Shown in pieces: positions 37,690 through 46,588 of a stretch of 64,000 bases of DNA. The notes under the pieces were generated by a model, which saw only the letters and a program-made list of their open reading frames with translations, made no database searches and was not told the origin of the DNA. Both the position numbers and the translations under genes were made by a program. The stretch's first letter is position 1. Every line of letters starts with the position of its first letter. The DNA comes from Kribbella sp. NBC_00382. Its GTDB lineage: Bacteria; Actinomycetota; Actinomycetes; Propionibacteriales; Kribbellaceae. The stretch lies in NCBI RefSeq assembly GCF_036067295.1, contig NZ_CP107954.1:6882001-6946000 (forward strand), given 5' to 3'.

Positions 37690-39072
37690 CTAGCGTTTTG
37701 GCTTCTTCACGCGGGGGCGGATCTGGACGTGGACGGGGCTGCCGACGAAGCCGAAGTCTTCGCGGAGGCGGCGTTCGATGAAGCGCTGGTACGAGGGTTC
37801 GAAGGCGCCTGAGGTGAAGACGGCGAAGGTCGGCGGCATCGTGGTCGCCTGGGTGCCGAACAGGATCTTGGGCTGCTTGCCGCTGCGGACCGGGTGAGGG
37901 TGCGCGGCGACGAGACGGCCCAGGAAGGCGTTGAGCTGGCCGGTCGGTACGCGCGTCTGCCAGCCGTCGAGGGCTGCCTCGATGGCGGGGACGAGCTTCT
38001 CCATGTGGCGGCCGGTCATCGCGCTGATGTTGACCCGCGGGGCCCAGCGGAACTGGACCAGATCGCGGTCGATCTCGCGCTCGAGGTAGTACCGGCGGTC
38101 CTCGTCGACCAGGTCCCACTTGTTGTAGGCGATGACGAGTGCCTTACCGGCTTCCTCGACGGTGTTCATGATCCGCAGATCCTGCTCGGTCATCGGCTCG
38201 GACGCGTCGATCACCACGACGACGACCTCGGCCCGCTCGATCGCGCTGTTGGTCCGCAGGCTGGCGTAGTACTCGTGGCCCTGCACGTTCTTGACCTTGC
38301 GCCGGATGCCGGCGGTGTCGATGAAGCGCCACTGTTTGCCGCCGAGGACGATCTCCTCGTCGACCGGGTCGACGGTCGTGCCGGAGACCTCGCTGACGAC
38401 GACGCGGTCCTCCTTGGCGACCTTGTTCAGCAGCGATGACTTGCCCACGTTCGGCTTGCCGACGATGGCGACCCGCCGCGGCCCACCCAGAACAGCGTCC
38501 CGCTCGGCAGGCGCCTCGGGCAACGCGGCCAGTACTGCGTCCAGCATGTCGCCGGTACCGCGCCCGTGCATCGCCGAGATCGGGAACGGCTCCCCGATGC
38601 CGAGACTCCACAGGTTCATCGCCTCGGCCTCGACCCGTGCGTCGTCGACCTTGTTGGCAGCCAGTACGACCGGCTTGCCCGCCTTGCGCAGTACGCGCAC
38701 TACCGCCTCGTCCGAGTCGGTGATGCCGACGGTCGCGTCGACCACGAAAAGCACGGCGTCAGCAGCGTTGATCGCGACCTCGGCCTGCGCGGCCACCAGT
38801 GCGGCCATGCCGACCGCATCCGGGTCCCAGCCGCCCGTGTCGACGAGCGTGAAGCCGCGACCGGCCCAGTTGGCGTCGTACGAGACGCGGTCGCGAGTGA
38901 CGCCCGGGGTGTCCTCGACCACAGCCTCGCGGCGGCCGATGATCCGGTTCACCAGCGTCGATTTACCGACGTTCGGCCGGCCGACGATCGCAACGACCGG
39001 CAGCGGGCCGGTGTCTTCGCGGTCGTGGGTCGGCTCCGCGTCGATCTCGTAGCCGGTGGGCAGGTCACTCAT
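37690..39072 (-). CDS. der: Ribosome biogenesis GTPase Der (EngA)
   Basis: Der is an essential tandem GTPase for large ribosomal subunit assembly. The 460-residue protein has two G domains: first P-loop GRPNVGKS (31-38) with DTGG and NKVD, second P-loop GKPNVGKS (205-212) with DTAG and NKWD. A KH-like C-terminal domain ends in PRVKKPKR. I chose ATG 39072, preceded by AAGGA; the open frame continues upstream inside plsC. Its start overlaps the plsC end by eight bases. Confidence 0.96.
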   Translation of the reverse strand: MSDLPTGYEIDAEPTHDREDTGPLPVVAIVGRPNVGKSTLVNRIIGRREAVVEDTPGVTRDRVSYDANWAGRGFTLVDTGGWDPDAVGMAALVAAQAEVAINAADAVLFVVDATVGITDSDEAVVRVLRKAGKPVVLAANKVDDARVEAEAMNLWSLGIGEPFPISAMHGRGTGDMLDAVLAALPEAPAERDAVLGGPRRVAIVGKPNVGKSSLLNKVAKEDRVVVSEVSGTTVDPVDEEIVLGGKQWRFIDTAGIRRKVKNVQGHEYYASLRTNSAIERAEVVVVVIDASEPMTEQDLRIMNTVEEAGKALVIAYNKWDLVDEDRRYYLEREIDRDLVQFRWAPRVNISAMTGRHMEKLVPAIEAALDGWQTRVPTGQLNAFLGRLVAAHPHPVRSGKQPKILFGTQATTMPPTFAVFTSGAFEPSYQRFIERRLREDFGFVGSPVHVQIRPRVKKPKR

Positions 39073-39796
39073 CAGGATCCTTCTGGTCTGGCTTGCCCGG
39101 TAGCGGGTGGCCGGTGGCTTCGACGGCCGCCTGCACATGGGCCCGCAACACGTCGCCGATCTGGTCGGCAACCGCGCGTACGTCGACATGCCTCCGGGGA
39201 AAGGATACGCGGTCAACCGTGAAGGTCTCGCCATATACCACGTCGACCCGGCTGCCGCGGGGCGGGAAGTGCTCGATATTGCCCCCTGGCTGCCGGGTCC
39301 CGAGCAGCGCCACCGGGAGGATCGGCGCTCCGGTGACCATGGCGAGGTAGGCCACTCCCCCGCGGATCCGCCGGAAGTCGCCCGGGCCGCGGTTCCCCTC
39401 GGGATAGACGCTCAGCGCGCGGCCTTCGCGCAGGATCTGGATCGCCCGGCGGATCGCCAGTACGTCGTATTGCGAGCGATCGATCGAGATCTGTCCGGCG
39501 CGGTGCAGCACGAAGCCCTGCACGCCCCCGAACGCCTCGACCTTTCCGAGCTGGTGCAGCATCCGCGGCGCGACGGCACCGAGCAACGGACCATCGAGCA
39601 GACTGAGGTGGTTCGGCGCGATCAGTACCGGGCCACCCGCCGGGAAGCGCTCCTCGTGGTGGATCGTCAGGTCGTAGCGCCAGCGCATATAGGGCCGGAC
39701 GGCGTGACGCAGAACACTGCCCAGCCGATGCGGGATGGCCGGCAGATCGTCGGTCCGGGGCAGATCAAGGTGCCCGGTCAGCTCGTCAGCAGTCAT
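39065..39796 (-). CDS. plsC: 1-acyl-sn-glycerol-3-phosphate acyltransferase family protein
   Basis: The 243-residue membrane-associated enzyme acylates lysophosphatidic acid or a related lipid acceptor. The catalytic HX4D motif is in PNHLSLLDGP and the acceptor-binding motif in VYPEGNRGPGDF; both are intact. The cmk-plsC-der order is standard in actinobacteria. Its ATG (39796) overlaps the cmk stop by four bases and its end overlaps the der start. Confidence 0.9.
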   Translation of the reverse strand: MTADELTGHLDLPRTDDLPAIPHRLGSVLRHAVRPYMRWRYDLTIHHEERFPAGGPVLIAPNHLSLLDGPLLGAVAPRMLHQLGKVEAFGGVQGFVLHRAGQISIDRSQYDVLAIRRAIQILREGRALSVYPEGNRGPGDFRRIRGGVAYLAMVTGAPILPVALLGTRQPGGNIEHFPPRGSRVDVVYGETFTVDRVSFPRRHVDVRAVADQIGDVLRAHVQAAVEATGHPLPGKPDQKDPDE

Positions 39797-40479
39797 GAGT
39801 CCCGGTCGCGTGACGCGGCCTCAGCCTCCTTCGCCAGTCGGGAGATGACGTCGATGACCTCTTCCAACGTCAGGTGGGTCGAATCGATTTCCACCGCGCC
39901 GTCGGAGGCCACCTGGAACTGCGAGACGGTCGAGTCGTCGGCGTCCCGGCGGACGATCTGGTCCCGCAACTGCTCCGCGGTGATCGAGCCCTCGGCCAGC
40001 TCCGCCTTGCGGCGGGCCATCCGGGCGTCCTGGTCCGCGGTCAGCAGCACCTTGAGCTCCGCCTGCGGCGCCACCACGGTGGCGATGTCGCGCCCCTCGA
40101 CGACCGCGCCACCGGTCGGCTGCGCGGCCTCGATCAGCTCGCGCTGACGCCGGATCAGCTCGGCCCGTACGTCGAGATTGGTGGCGATCTTGCTGACGCT
40201 TGCGCTGATCCGGGGATCCCGGATCGCCTCGGTCACGTCGACTCCGTCCGCGGCGAACTGGGCCCGCTGCGGATCGGTACTGATCGACAGCCGTACTGCG
40301 CGGGCCCGCTCGGCGACCGCCTGCAGGTCGTCCAGGTCGAGCCCATGCTCCAGCGCCGACCACGTCACCGCCCGGTACATCGCCCCCGTGTCCAGGTACT
40401 GCAGACCGAGCCTGGTCGCGACTCCGCGGGCCGTGCTCGACTTACCGGACCCGCTCGGGCCGTCAACAGCGATGATCAT
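39793..40479 (-). CDS. cmk: Cytidylate kinase
   Basis: Cmk phosphorylates CMP and dCMP. The 228-residue protein has the P-loop DGPSGSGKSS (about residues 6-15), the CMP-binding LDTGAMYRAVTW, and the conserved VVEGRDIATVV plus the lid-region arginines ARRKAEL and IVRRDADDS. The ATG at 40479 lies eleven bases after the tyrA stop, so it belongs to the aroH-tyrA-cmk-plsC-der series. Confidence 0.96.
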   Translation of the reverse strand: MIIAVDGPSGSGKSSTARGVATRLGLQYLDTGAMYRAVTWSALEHGLDLDDLQAVAERARAVRLSISTDPQRAQFAADGVDVTEAIRDPRISASVSKIATNLDVRAELIRRQRELIEAAQPTGGAVVEGRDIATVVAPQAELKVLLTADQDARMARRKAELAEGSITAEQLRDQIVRRDADDSTVSQFQVASDGAVEIDSTHLTLEEVIDVISRLAKEAEAASRDRDS

Positions 40480-40489
40480 GGGCCGAAGA

Positions 40490-41563
40490 TTACCGGTGGA
40501 CGGCCCAGCCCCGCTCGGTCAGTACCTCGACCAGCTGATCCACCGACGCCGGCTTGACCGACAGCTCGACCTCACCGACCGGGCGGCCGGGGCTGTGGTC
40601 GATCCGCAGGTCCTCGACGTTGGCGCCGGACTCGGCCGCATCCGCGAACAACCGGGCCAGCTGGCCGGGGCGGTCGGGGATGGTGACGAGCACGGGGACC
40701 AGGTCGATGTGCGGCGTGCCGTGCTTGCCCGGAACCCGGATCGCGCCGGAGACACCGCGATTCAGCACTGCGGTCACCTCGTCCGTCGCCTCTTCCTTGC
40801 CCAGGGCAATCAACAGCCGGTCGAGCTCGTCGCGGATACCTTCGAGCAAGCCGCTCAGCGCGGGCGAGTTGGCCGAGACGATCTGGGTCCACAGGCCGGG
40901 GTCGCCAGCTGCGATCCGGGTGACGTCGCGGACGCCCTGCCCGGACAGCTCGAGGTGCGCTGCCGGTGCGTCGACCAGAGTGCCGGCTGCCAGCGATGAC
41001 ATCAGCTGGGGCAGGTGCGAGACGCGAGCCACTGCCAGGTCGTGGTCCGCGACGGACAGCTCGACGGTGCGGGCTCCGGCTGCCTCGGCTAGTCGGCGTA
41101 CCAGCTCGACCGCTTCGGGATCGCTGGTCTCGTGGGGCGTGATCGCCCAGGTCGCGCCGTCGAAGAGGTCTGCCCGGCCTGCGAGTGGGCCGCTGCGCTC
41201 GGAGCCGGCCATCGGGTGGCTGCCGACGTACCGGGAAAGGTCCTCGGGGTTCGCGACCAGGGCGCGGGCGTCGTGGAGGGGCTTCGACTTCACGCTCGCG
41301 GCGTCGGTGACGATCGCGTCGGTCTGCTGGAGTTGCTCGACGATGACCGCGCCGACATGGTCCGGTGGTACGGCGACGACGACCAACTGGGGCTCGATCT
41401 GGACCAGCCGCGAGCCGGCTCCGATTCGCTCGGCCATCAGGGCGTTGTCCGGGTCGGCGTCGACGAGCTCCACGACGACACCGAGCCGCCCGAGCGCGAG
41501 GCCGATCGACGTACCGATCAGGCCGGTACCGACGATCCGGACCGGGCCGCGCAGCTCGGTCAC
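40490..41563 (-). CDS. tyrA: Prephenate dehydrogenase with ACT domain
   Basis: TyrA converts prephenate to hydroxyphenylpyruvate in tyrosine synthesis. The 357-residue protein has the Rossmann fingerprint GTGLIGTSIGLALG near the N-terminus, the active-site segment VGSHPMAGSERSG, and the helical dimer domain with SHLPQLMSSLAA. A C-terminal ACT domain (about residues 280-357, TIPDRPGQLARLFADAAESG) probably senses tyrosine. I chose GTG 41563, whose GTGA overlaps the chorismate mutase stop, over the longer frame to 41710. Confidence 0.92.
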   Translation of the reverse strand: MTELRGPVRIVGTGLIGTSIGLALGRLGVVVELVDADPDNALMAERIGAGSRLVQIEPQLVVVAVPPDHVGAVIVEQLQQTDAIVTDAASVKSKPLHDARALVANPEDLSRYVGSHPMAGSERSGPLAGRADLFDGATWAITPHETSDPEAVELVRRLAEAAGARTVELSVADHDLAVARVSHLPQLMSSLAAGTLVDAPAAHLELSGQGVRDVTRIAAGDPGLWTQIVSANSPALSGLLEGIRDELDRLLIALGKEEATDEVTAVLNRGVSGAIRVPGKHGTPHIDLVPVLVTIPDRPGQLARLFADAAESGANVEDLRIDHSPGRPVGEVELSVKPASVDQLVEVLTERGWAVHR

Positions 41564-41961
41564 TGGGCGCCGGTCAGGTCGGGGCGCAGACTGACGGCGC
41601 CGTGCAGGTAGACGTGCTGGATCTTCTCCCGCGACCGCGGCGAGTCGGCATGCACCATCATCCGGACCACGCGGGGCAACGCGTGCGGCACGTCGATCTC
41701 CTGCATGCACATCAGCGGTACGTCGGTCAGCCCCATCTGCCGTCCGGCCACCGCCGGGAACTCGGAGTGCAGGTCCGGGGTGACGGTGAACAGGATGCTG
41801 ATCAGGTCCGCGGACTCCACGTCGTTGGCCTCCAGCACGGCGTTGACCAGCTCCGCGGTCCGCGTGAGCAGATGCTCGCGCTCGTCCACCTCGAGCTGGG
41901 TGGCTCCGCGGATCGCCCGTACCGCCACAGCGTCTGCCTCCTCAATCGATGATGCCTTCAC
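41560..41961 (-). CDS. aroH: Chorismate mutase, AroH type
   Basis: This trimeric-type chorismate mutase makes prephenate for TyrA, encoded immediately downstream. The 133-residue protein shows the AroH features AVRAIRGATQLEVDERE (about residues 12-28), SILFTVTPDLHSEFPA and VRMMVHAD. I prefer GTG 41961, with AGGG eight bases upstream; a TTG at 41967 in the same frame is possible. The tyrA start overlaps its stop by four bases. Confidence 0.93.
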   Translation of the reverse strand: MKASSIEEADAVAVRAIRGATQLEVDEREHLLTRTAELVNAVLEANDVESADLISILFTVTPDLHSEFPAVAGRQMGLTDVPLMCMQEIDVPHALPRVVRMMVHADSPRSREKIQHVYLHGAVSLRPDLTGAQ

Positions 41962-41995
41962 CCTCAACCCTAGGACAGAAGGCCTGGCCGGTGCG

Positions 41996-42850
41996 TCACC
42001 GTCTCGGATTCCGCACCTGCGCCTCGGCCGCGTCGACCGTCTGCTCCAGCAGGAGCGCGATCGTCATCGGCCCTACGCCGCCTGGCACCGGGGTGATCAG
42101 GCTTGCCACCTCGGCTGCCTCCTCGAAGTGCACGTCGCCGACGTTGCCTTCGTTGTATCCGGCATCGATCACGACGGCGCCGGGCTTCAGCCAGTCGCCG
42201 CGGACGAAATTGGCCCGGCCCACCGCGGCGACCACGATGTCGGCCGTCCTCACGAGGTCAGCCAGCCCGCGGGTCTTCGAGTGCGTGTAGGTGACGGTCG
42301 CGTTCGATGCCAGCAGCAACATCCCGACGGGCTTGCCGAGGATCGGGCTGCGACCGATGACGACGGCATGAGCGCCTTCCAGCGGTACGTCGTACGCCCG
42401 CAGCAGCCGCAGGATGCCACCCGGCGTACAGGAGACGAAGCCAGGTTCGCCAAAAGCCATCGCCGCGAAACCGTGCATGGTCACGCCGTCGACATCCTTG
42501 CCCGGCGCAATCGCTTCGAACGCTGCCCGCTCGTCGATCTGCGCGGGCACCGGGTGCTGCAACAGGATCCCGTGGACCTCCGGATCGGCCGACAACTTCT
42601 CGATCTCGGCCACCAGCTCCTCGGTGGTCGTGGCCGCCGGCAACACCACACTCCGCGACCCGATGCCGGCCTTCTTGCTGCGGTTCTGCTTCATCCGCAC
42701 GTAGGTCGCCGACGCCGGATCATCCCCCACCAGCACGGCCGCCAGACACGGCTGCACCCCGGTCTCTTCAACCAGCTTGGCGGCCCGCTCCCCCGCCCGC
42801 ACCACCATCTCGGCAGCCAGCTCGGTCCCGACCATCAACTTCGCACTCAC
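41996..42850 (-). CDS. folD: Methylenetetrahydrofolate dehydrogenase/cyclohydrolase
   Basis: FolD interconverts one-carbon tetrahydrofolate derivatives. The 284-residue protein has the catalytic Lys in ATYVRMKQNRSKKAG, the folate region LLQHPVPAQ, CTPGGILRLL, the NADP-binding VIGRSPILGKPVGMLL, and the C-terminal signature PVPGGVGPMTIALL. GTG 42850 is supported by GGAGGAG. It stands 34 bases upstream of aroH on the same strand and could head that operon. Confidence 0.96.
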   Translation of the reverse strand: MSAKLMVGTELAAEMVVRAGERAAKLVEETGVQPCLAAVLVGDDPASATYVRMKQNRSKKAGIGSRSVVLPAATTTEELVAEIEKLSADPEVHGILLQHPVPAQIDERAAFEAIAPGKDVDGVTMHGFAAMAFGEPGFVSCTPGGILRLLRAYDVPLEGAHAVVIGRSPILGKPVGMLLLASNATVTYTHSKTRGLADLVRTADIVVAAVGRANFVRGDWLKPGAVVIDAGYNEGNVGDVHFEEAAEVASLITPVPGGVGPMTIALLLEQTVDAAEAQVRNPRR

Positions 42851-42963
42851 GGCAACTCCTCCAGGCATCGACGAAGACTCGGATGCCCAGGCGCGCGGCT
42901 CAACCACCAGACCGTTCCCCGGTGGTGACCCACCTCAGCGCCAGTCGCGGTCCACCCCGGAGT

Positions 42964-43462
42964 TTACTTCGCGCCGAAGAAGCTCCTGCACGCCTCCAGA
43001 CCATCCACCTGTACGTCGGTGCGCTGCCGCCAGTCGGCTCGCATCAACCGCAGCCGGTCGGAGACCACAGCCTCACCGTGCAACGCGTCACGCGAGATGC
43101 CATCCGGGCGATACCCGAGTTTGCGGGAGACGGCCTGGGATGCGTGGTTGTCCTGGAAGACCTCTGACAAAGCAGCCTCCGCTCCGAGTTCGGCAAAGGC
43201 GAGGTGCAACAGCGCAGTACGGGCTTCTGTCCCGTATCCCTGACCTTGATATGCCAGCCCGAACCAGGAACTGCTCCGTACCTCCCGCAGTACTGCGAAC
43301 TGGCTCGCGCCCATCCACACCTTCCCGATCGGGAGCCCCTCACGGAAGACGACCAGGCCGAGCCCCCAGTCGTCCGGCGACCAGCTGCCGAGGCCGCTCC
43401 AGTGCCCCTGGCTCACCCATCGCGCGCGCTCCGCCGGCGGCAGGTCGCCAGTGGTCTGTCAT
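42964..43462 (-). pseudogene. GNAT acetyltransferase with deleted N-terminal region
   Basis: The C-terminal part (from about 43434) is a good GNAT sequence: PPAERARWVSQGHWSGLG, the acetyl-CoA loop YQGQGYGTEARTALL and QDNHASQAVSRKLGYRP. Upstream, an ATG (43462) starts MTDHW, a normal beginning for this family. The next bases jump directly to the part encoding DLPPAER but in another frame, with an in-frame TGA beyond. About 50-60 codons of the first half of the domain are missing. A protein from GTG 43416 (150 residues) would be open but would lack the first strands, so I treat the gene as decayed. Confidence 0.75.
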
Positions 43463-43542
43463 CACCCGGCAATCCTCGGGCTGCTCCCGGACGACGGCAA
43501 CTGAATTTAAATTTCATGCAATTCGGTGATCAATCGTATTAG

Positions 43543-43589
43543 TTGCTGAATGCAAAGAGCTGCCCTTTAGTGCACGATCTCTGGTGCAC
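43543..43589 (+). promoter_or_regulatory. Promoter and dyad operator of the PAD cassette
   Basis: TTGCTG (43543-43548) and TTTAGT (43566-43571) are separated by exactly 17 bases and could be -35 and -10 boxes. Overlapping the -10 and the likely start point is a dyad, GTGCAC (43570-43575), eight bases, GTGCAC (43584-43589), a typical repressor position. The surrounding 43500-43560 stretch is strikingly AT-rich (AATTTAAATT palindrome) for this genome. Confidence 0.5.
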
Positions 43590-43648
43590 CCAGCGTAATG
43601 CGTGCGATTCTGACGGTAAGGGGAAATTCTGCACAAGGGGGCCGGCCA

Positions 43649-46585
43649 ATGGCTGAGGAACGTCTTTTCCGATTCATGGCACTACGGGCGGCGAAGGCGG
43701 GGATCGACCGGGTGCCGCCGGGAGCGATCGAACTCCAGGTCAATCAAGGTGGCGACAACAGCACCCACGGCGAGATCACCCGAGCGCGGGCGGCCGGTGA
43801 GATCGCCACCGATGCCGCCAGCATGCCGTTGAACCTGAAGCCCTTCCTGCGATTCCTGCTCGCCCAGGCCGGGCAGCCGCCGACGATCGCCAAGCTGACA
43901 GACGGGATCCGGCAGGCGTTCAACCTCACTCCCGCCCAGTTGGTAGCCAAGCCGGAGTTCGCCGCGACCCAGCGTGCGGTCGGCGACGCGATCGTGGCGC
44001 AGACGGTGGTACCGGCCGCCGGCAGCCGTCCTGACCAACTGATGTTGTCCGCGCGGGCGCTGGCGCTGGTGCAGTCCGTCGCGGCCGGCACAGCCCCAAC
44101 GGCTGCCACGATCGGCGACTACCTCGCCAGGACCCTGGTAGTGCTGCCCCAGCAGTCGTCCGCTGCGCTGGCGCGGTCGGCTCAGGCACCGTCGCCCGAG
44201 CCTGACGATGAGCCGCAGGCCCCAGCCGCGGATCCGGCCGAGCGCCGAGGACCGCTGGAACGAGCGCTGGGCGAGTTGGAGGCCCTGGGGCGCCGAGCGC
44301 GGACGACCTCGGTGGACGTACCGGTTCCTGCCCCGGCCGAGATGGCGGCGCTGCGGGTAGACCTGGACCGGATGCGTGAGGCCCTCGACGAGGCGGTGTC
44401 CCACCGTCCCGAAGAACAGACGGACGATCCGGGCTATCCGGCAAGCGATCCGGTTGCGACCGGGCCGGCGACCATGGTTCGGGCCAGTCTGCGGGCCGCG
44501 CCGGAGGACCTGGCCAGGCTGTCCGACGACACCGTCGCCGTGCTGGACGAACTGGGCCTGAGCGCCGCCGACCTGGACCCTGACCACGCCGTACTGTCGG
44601 TCGCCGGCGCGCTCGCCCAGGTCCCCGGCCCAAGCCTCGCGGGTCCGTCGGTCGTGAGGCTCGGCGGAGTCGACCTGGACGCGACCGTGCTCAAGAACAT
44701 CTTCGGCGCGGGCAAGGGTGACCTCGACGGAGGCAAACTGCTGCAGGCCTGCCAGGCCGCCGCGAGCGTCGGCGACCTGCTGATCGTCAAGCAGAAGCTC
44801 AAGTCCTACGAGGCCGGCGACATCGCGCATGTCGAGAACGTGCTGTCCGGCGAGTCGAGGTCCCGCGAGCACCGCCGGCTCGACCGGACCGAGGAGACGA
44901 CGACCACCGAGCAGGAGACCGAGACCGAGAAGGAGCGCGACCTCCAGAGCACCGAGCGCGACGAGCTGCAGACCGAGGCCACCAAGACCGTCGAGACGCA
45001 GACCCAGCTGGACGCCGGGCTGCAGGTCTCCGGATCGTACGGACCGGCCGTCAGCTTCAGCTCCAACCTGGACGTCGGCTACTCCACCAGTACCACCGAG
45101 TCGCAGCGCAAGGCCACCGCGTTCTCCCGCGAGGTCACCGAGAAGAGCGCGGAGCGGGTCCGCGAGCGGATCCGTACCGAACGGGTGCGCACAGTGGTGG
45201 AGGAGGTCGAGGAGATCAACAAGCACGGGATCGAGAACACTGGTCCCGCCAGCAAGCACGTACGCGGCGTGTACCGCTGGCTGAACAAGATCTACTCGGC
45301 CCAGACCTACAACTACGGCCAGCGGATGATGTTCGACTACGTCGTGCCCGAGCCGGCCGCGTTCTGGTTGTACGCCCAGCTGAACCCGCAGCCCAAGGAC
45401 GGCCAGCTGCCGATGCCGCAGCCGCCGATGCTGGCCGGCAAGCTGTTGCAGCCCGACCAGATCAGTGAGACCAACTACCTCGAGCTGGTCGCGCAGTACC
45501 AGGTCACGAACGCTCCGGTACCACCGCCGCTGGCCCAGTGGGTGACGTACTTCGACCGGCAGGACGGCACCACCAAGAACAACATGGGCCGGGCCGCGAA
45601 GATCGAGATCCCGGCTGGGTACTTCGCGAAGACGATCACCGTGCACACCGCCTACCTGTGGATCGAGGGCGACAACAACTCCTTCCACCTGGTGCTCAAC
45701 GGCCTTTCGTTCGACCGGACGAACCTGTGGGGCGGGATCGCGATCAACCTGCTCAGCGAGCCGGAGAAGGAGATCAGCATCGCCTACACGATCCTGCAGT
45801 CGGTGGCCTTCGCGGTCAGTGCGGACGTGTTGTGCATGATCACCCGGCAGGGCTGGCGCAAGTGGCAGCAGCAGGTCTACGACGCGGTGATCGAGGCGTA
45901 CCAGCGGCAGAAGGCGGCGTACGACGAACAGCAGCGGGTGGCCGCGATCGCCGAGGCCAACCCGGTCCAGGGCCAGAACCCGCTGGAGAACGTCCGCTTG
46001 ATGCGCGACGAGCTGAAGAAGTGGGTCCTGATGCTGATGACCGGCCGGACCGACATCGCCAGGGACGGCTTCACCGGCGCCCCGGTGCCGACCCTGGACC
46101 TGGGCGACGCCTGCGCGAACGGCTCCTACATCCGGTTCTTCGAGAACGCCTTCGAATGGCACAACCTGCTCTGGGTCTTCTACCCGTACTTCTGGGGCCG
46201 CGAGCCCCGGTGGGCGCCGGCGCTGCACTTCAAGGACCCGGATCCCGACTTCGCCGCCTTCCTCAAGGCCGGCGCGGCCCGGGTGCAGCTTCCGGTCCGG
46301 CCGGGATTCGAGCGCGCGGTGGCCTACTTCATGCAGCACGGCCTGATCTGGGAGGGGCAGGACCCACCGCTGAGCGGCGACAACGCCTACCTCCCGATCG
46401 CCGATGAGATCACCGAGAACCTGGGCAAGATCGAGGGCGGCGTGGTCTACCCGGCCGGCGCCCAGCCGTGGGAGGTCACCATCCCGACCTCGCTCGTGCT
46501 ACTGCAGAACCTCAGCGAGGTACCGGCCATCCGGGACATGCTGACGGGTCAGCCGATCACCGTCACCCCGACGCCAGGCGGCTAG
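43649..46585 (+). CDS. Large uncharacterised protein with charged coiled-coil core, partner of the PAD gene
   Basis: I cannot name this 978-residue family. The first 170 residues are mostly helical, with FLRFLLAQAGQPPTIAKL. A Pro/Glu-rich linker follows (180-270), then a small helical domain (275-385) with DLDGGKLLQACQAAASVGDL. Next comes a highly charged stretch (400-455, Thr/Glu-rich) and SGSYGPAVSFSSNLDVGYS, then a second charged helix (485-525). After that come YRWLNKIYSAQTYNYGQRM and FDYVVPEPAAFWLYAQL, and a long C-terminal region with beta and aromatic-rich parts. No signal peptide or membrane helix is evident. ATG 43649 follows GGGGG at eight bases. The PAD gene starts three bases after its stop. 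Confidence 0.88.
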   Translation: MAEERLFRFMALRAAKAGIDRVPPGAIELQVNQGGDNSTHGEITRARAAGEIATDAASMPLNLKPFLRFLLAQAGQPPTIAKLTDGIRQAFNLTPAQLVAKPEFAATQRAVGDAIVAQTVVPAAGSRPDQLMLSARALALVQSVAAGTAPTAATIGDYLARTLVVLPQQSSAALARSAQAPSPEPDDEPQAPAADPAERRGPLERALGELEALGRRARTTSVDVPVPAPAEMAALRVDLDRMREALDEAVSHRPEEQTDDPGYPASDPVATGPATMVRASLRAAPEDLARLSDDTVAVLDELGLSAADLDPDHAVLSVAGALAQVPGPSLAGPSVVRLGGVDLDATVLKNIFGAGKGDLDGGKLLQACQAAASVGDLLIVKQKLKSYEAGDIAHVENVLSGESRSREHRRLDRTEETTTTEQETETEKERDLQSTERDELQTEATKTVETQTQLDAGLQVSGSYGPAVSFSSNLDVGYSTSTTESQRKATAFSREVTEKSAERVRERIRTERVRTVVEEVEEINKHGIENTGPASKHVRGVYRWLNKIYSAQTYNYGQRMMFDYVVPEPAAFWLYAQLNPQPKDGQLPMPQPPMLAGKLLQPDQISETNYLELVAQYQVTNAPVPPPLAQWVTYFDRQDGTTKNNMGRAAKIEIPAGYFAKTITVHTAYLWIEGDNNSFHLVLNGLSFDRTNLWGGIAINLLSEPEKEISIAYTILQSVAFAVSADVLCMITRQGWRKWQQQVYDAVIEAYQRQKAAYDEQQRVAAIAEANPVQGQNPLENVRLMRDELKKWVLMLMTGRTDIARDGFTGAPVPTLDLGDACANGSYIRFFENAFEWHNLLWVFYPYFWGREPRWAPALHFKDPDPDFAAFLKAGAARVQLPVRPGFERAVAYFMQHGLIWEGQDPPLSGDNAYLPIADEITENLGKIEGGVVYPAGAQPWEVTIPTSLVLLQNLSEVPAIRDMLTGQPITVTPTPGG

Positions 46586-46588
46586 CCA

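Noticed and set aside
43682..46339. Long minus-strand open frame opposite the large cassette protein
   Set aside because: It is Arg/Gly/Leu-biased with no motifs. The plus-strand gene has a ribosome site, is coupled to the PAD gene and has plausible protein composition.
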